From the NCBI GenBank assembly GCA_041648955.1, contig JBAZOD010000015.1, forward strand, positions 1 to 17,892: a stretch of DNA of 17,892 nucleotides, written 5' to 3'. Shown one piece after another: positions 14,954 to 17,892 of this stretch (position 1 is its first letter; every line of letters begins with the position of its first letter). Under the pieces are notes generated by a model, which saw nothing but the letters and a program-made list of their open reading frames with translations, was not told the origin of the DNA and made no database searches. The stretch comes from JBAZOD01 sp041648955 (GTDB taxonomy: Bacteria > Patescibacteriota > Patescibacteriia > Patescibacteriales > JAQTRU01). A program made the position numbers and the translations under genes.

Positions 14954-15008
14954 TGTCATCCTGAATCCTGAAGCTTCGGGATGAAGGATCTCGAATTAGA
15001 TTCTTCTT
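14954..15008. repeat. Interspersed palindromic repeat (TGTCATCCTGA...AGATTCTTC type)
   Basis: The sequence starts TGTCATCCTGA and ends AGATTCTTC with GAAGGATCTCG between, a pattern known to recur in many bacterial genomes as an intergenic repeat. It contains the inverted pair TCATCC (14956-14961) and GGATGA (14979-14984) and a near-perfect palindrome around GAAGCTTC (14970-14977). It lies in the gap between the two halves of the glycan locus. No second copy is in the window. Confidence 0.55.
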
Positions 15009-15048
15009 TTACCAAGGCGGGATTAGAATGGCAATTTTTTATGTTTTT

Positions 15049-15078
15049 TTGACACCCATTGACACCTTTTGACACCAG
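15049..15078 (+). repeat. Three tandem 10-bp TTGACACC repeats
   Basis: Units start at 15049, 15059 and 15069: TTGACACCCA, TTGACACCTT and TTGACACCAG. The first eight bases are identical in all three and the spacing is exactly 10 bp, close to one helical turn. Each contains a perfect -35 hexamer TTGACA. It may be an operator or a set of alternative -35 elements. Confidence 0.8.
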
Positions 15079-15087
15079 TTATATAAT
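15059..15087 (+). promoter_or_regulatory. Perfect consensus promoter for the HTH/ABC/pseB unit
   Basis: TTGACA (15059-15064) and TATAAT (15082-15087) are exactly 17 bases apart, a full sigma-70-type consensus. A second, overlapping promoter is possible from TTGACA at 15069-15074 with TATATA at 15093-15098 (18-base spacer). GTTATATAAT occurs at 15078-15087 and 15091-15100, with a shortened copy GTTATAAT at 15104-15111. Transcription would start near 15094, about 33 bases before the HTH gene. Confidence 0.75.
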
Positions 15088-15126
15088 CCAGTTATATAAT
15101 ATGGTTATAATAAAATAAATAAAATT

Positions 15127-15375
15127 ATGACTGAAGAAATAAAGGAAAATGGGGTATATACAACTGTGGAAACGCAAAAGCTTTTAAAGATTAGTGAGAG
15201 CACTATAAAACGCATGCTTAAAAAGGGTTTAATAAAAGCTAATAAAGTCGGTGGTCAATATCGTATTTTGGGCAAGGAGATATTGCGCCTAGTCTCCCCA
15301 GAAGTTGAACAAAAAGCCATAAAATCTTATTTAGGGTTGAAACAAAAAGTTGTTGATAAAATTAATAAGTGGTAA
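15127..15375 (+). CDS. Small HTH (excisionase/MerR-like) DNA-binding protein
   Basis: An 82-residue protein with a winged helix-turn-helix of the HTH_17 or excisionase type at about residues 10-56: YTTVETQKLLKISESTIKRM forms the two helices, followed by KKGLIKANKVGGQYRIL as the wing. The C-terminal part (about 57-82) is a helical tail rich in lysine, perhaps for dimerisation. Despite the excisionase label, such proteins in glycan loci are more often transcription regulators. It is placed directly downstream of a promoter built from tandem repeats and directly upstream of an ABC exporter gene, 9 bases away. Autoregulation through the repeats is a reasonable inference. No integrase is nearby. 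Confidence 0.85.
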   Translation: MTEEIKENGVYTTVETQKLLKISESTIKRMLKKGLIKANKVGGQYRILGKEILRLVSPEVEQKAIKSYLGLKQKVVDKINKW

Positions 15376-15384
15376 TTTTTTTGT

Positions 15385-17169
15385 ATGTTTTTGAAAAATA
15401 ACAAATATATTTCTTTTATTAAGTTGTGCTATCGAGGATTCAGCAAATACAAATTACAGATTTCGATTTTAACGATTTTGGGCTTTCTAAGTGCTTCCTT
15501 AGAGGGTATTGGGATTAACGCTCTAATTCCTTTATTTTCATTCGTTACCGGAGAGGCGGGTGGCGATGATTTTATATCACAAACTATTAAAAAATCATTT
15601 TCTTATTTTCATATTGAATTTAGATTGAAGTATTTATTGATTTTTGTTTGTTTACTTTTTGTTTTCAAAGCGATAGTCTTAGTTTGGTCTGAATATATTA
15701 GAGTAAAAATTACGTCTGATTATGAAGAGAAGATTCGCAGTAATCTATTTAATAAATTTTTGGAGGCTAATTGGTCGTATTTATTGAAACAGAAATTGGG
15801 GCATTTAGAGACGGTCCTAATGACAAATGTCCAAACCAGTTCGGCTGTTCTTTCTTATATAAGTAGTTTTCTTATAATAATTAGTAGTCTTATTGTATAT
15901 TTATTAGTAGCTATAAATATTTCTTTGTATATAACTTTAGTATCCGTAGTTTTGAGTGGATTATTATTTTTTATTTTTAAGCCATTTTTTTCCAAAATAA
16001 GAACCTTCGCCTATAGCCAGGAAAAAATTAATAGGCGAGTTGCCCATCATATTAATGAAAATATAGTGGGTATGAAAACCGTGAAAGTTATGTCCGCCAG
16101 TTCACGAGTTGGAGAAATGGGTAAAGAATATTTTAAATTAGTAAAAAATATAAAAATAAAAGTTAATTTGTTACAATTAGTTACGGGGTCTTTGATGCAG
16201 CCGGCAAGTATAGTTTTTATATGTATCATTTTTTCTTTTTCCTATAAATCTTCAAATTTTAATTTGGCTTCTTTTATTGCCGTTGTTTATTTGGTTAAGC
16301 AGATTTTTTCTTATACGGAGCTTTTGCAAAAAAAAATATTATCTTTTAGCGCTTCTATTCCTTATTTTAAAAGTATTTTAAACTATGAAGAAGAGGCATT
16401 GCGGCATAAAGAGGTTAATACTGGGCATAAAAAATTTAAGTTTAATGATTCTTTGGATTTCGATAAGGTAAATTTCGGTTATAATAATGGAAAGAATGTT
16501 TTATCCGATGTTAACTTTTCTATTAAAAAAGGAGAAATGGTCGGGCTTATCGGGCCATCAGGAGCAGGGAAGACGACAATCGTTGATTTAATTTTGCGTT
16601 TATTTGACCCAACGGAAGGAAAAATTTTAATAGATGGTGGCGACATAAAAGATCTTGACATAAAAGATTGGAGAAAAAATATCGGGTATGTTTCTCAGGA
16701 TATTTTTTTGCAAAACGATACAATTTTTAATAATATAAAATTTTATAATAATGATATTAGCGAACAAGATATAATAGAAGGGGCTAAAACGGCTAGTATT
16801 TATGATTTTATAGAAAGCTTGCCAGATAAATTTAATACTGTTATTGGCGAGAGAGGAGTTTTGCTTTCTGGCGGCCAGAGACAGAGAATTATAATAGCAA
16901 GAATTTTAGCCAGAAAACCAAAATTGCTGATATTAGATGAGGCCACTAGCGCTCTAGACAATGAGTCAGAGGTGCAAATCCAGAATGTCATAAATAAATT
17001 GAAGGGCAAAATAACAGTTTTGGCTATTGCGCACAGATTATCTACCCTCATTAATTCTGACAAATTATTGGTAATAGATAAAGGTGAAATTATAGAACAA
17101 GGCGATCCACAAGAGTTATTAAAAGATAAAGAGAGTTATTTCTATAAAGTTTATAATATAAGAAAATAA
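15385..17169 (+). CDS. ABC exporter, lipid-linked oligosaccharide flippase type (PglK/MsbA-like)
   Basis: A 594-residue half-transporter with fused permease and ATPase. Residues about 20-320 hold six hydrophobic helices. The ATPase domain has Walker A GPSGAGKTT (390-398), the Q-loop glutamine Q438 in VSQD, the signature LSGGQ (494-498), Walker B LLILDE (514-519) and the switch histidine H550 in AHR. All catalytic residues are present. Homodimeric exporters of this kind flip lipid-linked glycans (PglK) or lipids (MsbA) across the inner membrane. Its position between a glycosyltransferase operon and a pseB-like sugar gene favours a glycan flippase; a peptide or drug exporter is less likely. It begins 9 bases after the HTH gene and ends 5 bases before the next gene, so the three share a transcript. 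Confidence 0.9.
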   Translation: MFLKNNKYISFIKLCYRGFSKYKLQISILTILGFLSASLEGIGINALIPLFSFVTGEAGGDDFISQTIKKSFSYFHIEFRLKYLLIFVCLLFVFKAIVLVWSEYIRVKITSDYEEKIRSNLFNKFLEANWSYLLKQKLGHLETVLMTNVQTSSAVLSYISSFLIIISSLIVYLLVAINISLYITLVSVVLSGLLFFIFKPFFSKIRTFAYSQEKINRRVAHHINENIVGMKTVKVMSASSRVGEMGKEYFKLVKNIKIKVNLLQLVTGSLMQPASIVFICIIFSFSYKSSNFNLASFIAVVYLVKQIFSYTELLQKKILSFSASIPYFKSILNYEEEALRHKEVNTGHKKFKFNDSLDFDKVNFGYNNGKNVLSDVNFSIKKGEMVGLIGPSGAGKTTIVDLILRLFDPTEGKILIDGGDIKDLDIKDWRKNIGYVSQDIFLQNDTIFNNIKFYNNDISEQDIIEGAKTASIYDFIESLPDKFNTVIGERGVLLSGGQRQRIIIARILARKPKLLILDEATSALDNESEVQIQNVINKLKGKITVLAIAHRLSTLINSDKLLVIDKGEIIEQGDPQELLKDKESYFYKVYNIRK

Positions 17170-17174
17170 AAAAT

Positions 17175-17892
17175 ATGTTAAATCTAGACAATAAAACAGT
17201 TTTGATCACGGGGGGAACAGGTTCTTTTGGGAAAAATTTTGCTAAATATTTATTAGAAAATTTTAATCTGAAGAAACTGATTATTTTTAGCCGAGATGAA
17301 TTGAAACAATTTAATATGCAAAGAGAATTAAACGATGAAAGATTAAGATTTTTCATCGGCGATGTTCGAGATTTGCAAAGACTGGAAAGAGCCTTCGACG
17401 GCGTTGACGTTGTAATCCATGCTGCCGCTTTAAAGCAAGTTCCGCTTTTAGAATATAACCCTTTCGAAGCAGTGAAGACTAATGTTTTAGGAAGTCAAAA
17501 CGTTGTTGATGCAGCGATTGACAGGGGGGTGGAAAAAGTTTTATTGATATCTACGGATAAGGCAGCTCAGCCGGTAAATTTGTATGGCTCAACAAAATTA
17601 TGCGCGGAAAAATTGTTTGTTAGCGGTAATTCTTATACGAAAGGAAAGACAAAATTTAGCTGTGTGAGATATGGCAATGTCCTTGGGAGCCGCGGCAGTA
17701 TTGTGGAAACGCTTCTTAGTAATCCCGATATGAAAAAAGCGCAGATTACAGATTTAGAAATGACCAGATTTTGGATAACCCTTGACCAGGCTTTTACTTT
17801 GGTAATGTTTGCCCTGGAGAATATGGAGGGAGGAGAAATATTTGTGCCGAAGATTCCAAGCATGAAATTGGTTGATTTGTTTGATATTATTG
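17175..17892 (+). CDS. pseB: UDP-N-acetylglucosamine 4,6-dehydratase, PseB-like (3' partial)
   Basis: An open frame from the ATG at 17175 runs 239 codons to the window end without a stop; the full family length is about 330. Reading the bases gives the dinucleotide-binding ITGGTGSFGKNF (about 11-22), SRDELKQ, FIGDVRD, HAAALKQVPLLEYNP (about 83-97), STDKAAQPVNLYGSTK with the YxxxK pair, and later MTRFWITLDQ and GGEIFVPKIPSMK. The last two blocks are characteristic of PseB, the inverting 4,6-dehydratase that starts pseudaminic acid synthesis, rather than of CapD or FnlA relatives. The product would be a UDP-4-keto-6-deoxy sugar. Whether pseC and later pathway genes follow is outside the window, so the pathway is not proven. 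Confidence 0.88.
   Translation, partial: MLNLDNKTVLITGGTGSFGKNFAKYLLENFNLKKLIIFSRDELKQFNMQRELNDERLRFFIGDVRDLQRLERAFDGVDVVIHAAALKQVPLLEYNPFEAVKTNVLGSQNVVDAAIDRGVEKVLLISTDKAAQPVNLYGSTKLCAEKLFVSGNSYTKGKTKFSCVRYGNVLGSRGSIVETLLSNPDMKKAQITDLEMTRFWITLDQAFTLVMFALENMEGGEIFVPKIPSMKLVDLFDII

Noticed and set aside
15049..15111. CRISPR array or plasmid-type iterons
   Set aside because: The repeats are only 10 bp, contiguous with no spacers, and align with promoter hexamers; no cas or replication initiator gene is nearby.
15127..15375. Phage excisionase
   Set aside because: The fold fits, but no integrase, attachment sites or other phage genes are present, and the context is a sugar and export operon.
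17633..17863. Minus-strand open frame of 76 codons near the right edge
   Set aside because: It is a shadow of the pseB-like gene on the + strand, whose conserved motifs are clear.

Overview
The window looks like chromosomal DNA from an AT-rich bacterium of the Candidate Phyla Radiation (Patescibacteria, most like Parcubacteria). This placement is inference. It rests on the minor-pilin cluster, a ligA-gatC-gatA neighbourhood, a tiny GIY-YIG endonuclease gene next to a tRNA, lineage-style membrane proteins, and short GC-rich palindromic repeats in an AT-rich background. TGA ends ligA and one glycosyltransferase exactly where the families should end, so the standard code applies and the UGA-Gly groups (Gracilibacteria, SR1/Absconditabacteria) are unlikely. 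All recognised genes are on the + strand, and both ends cut through a gene.

Region 1 (1-2154) is a minor pilin operon: a 5'-truncated PilV-like pilin, a PilW-like prepilin, a PilX-like protein and a secreted cysteine-rich protein, tightly spaced or overlapping. Region 2 (about 2160-6145) is a housekeeping operon behind an extended -10 promoter: ligA (NAD-dependent DNA ligase), gatC and gatA (tRNA amidotransferase subunits), closed by a hairpin terminator. ligA carries an in-frame palindromic repeat just before its catalytic lysine.

Region 3 (about 6150-6610) is a 332-bp unit holding a GIY-YIG endonuclease gene and a GC-rich inverted repeat. It is bounded by 15-bp direct repeats that copy the first bases of the adjacent tRNA-Ser(GGA); a strong terminator follows the tRNA. 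Region 4 (6698-8173) encodes three membrane or membrane-anchored proteins of unknown function. It is followed by a 285-bp gap with two terminators and an unexplained GC-rich, foldable stretch.

Region 5 (8459-14902) is a surface-glycan or protein-glycosylation operon: GDP-mannose 4,6-dehydratase, a polyprenyl-phosphate-mannose-type GT2, a zinc-ribbon methyltransferase, a GT-C-like multispanning protein and two GT4 glycosyltransferases. The likely scheme is nucleotide-sugar supply, lipid-linked sugar synthesis, and transfer on the outer face of the membrane.

Region 6 (14954-17892) starts with an interspersed repeat and an unusual promoter made of three tandem 10-bp TTGACACC units followed by repeated GTTATATAAT blocks. 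It drives a small HTH protein, an ABC flippase-type transporter and a PseB-like UDP-GlcNAc 4,6-dehydratase cut by the window end. This appears to be a second, separately controlled part of the glycan locus. No transposase, CRISPR array, rRNA or complete known defence system was seen. The most notable features are the GIY-YIG/tRNA-Ser unit, the repeat inside ligA, the repeat-structured promoter and the structured intergenic element at 8240-8345.
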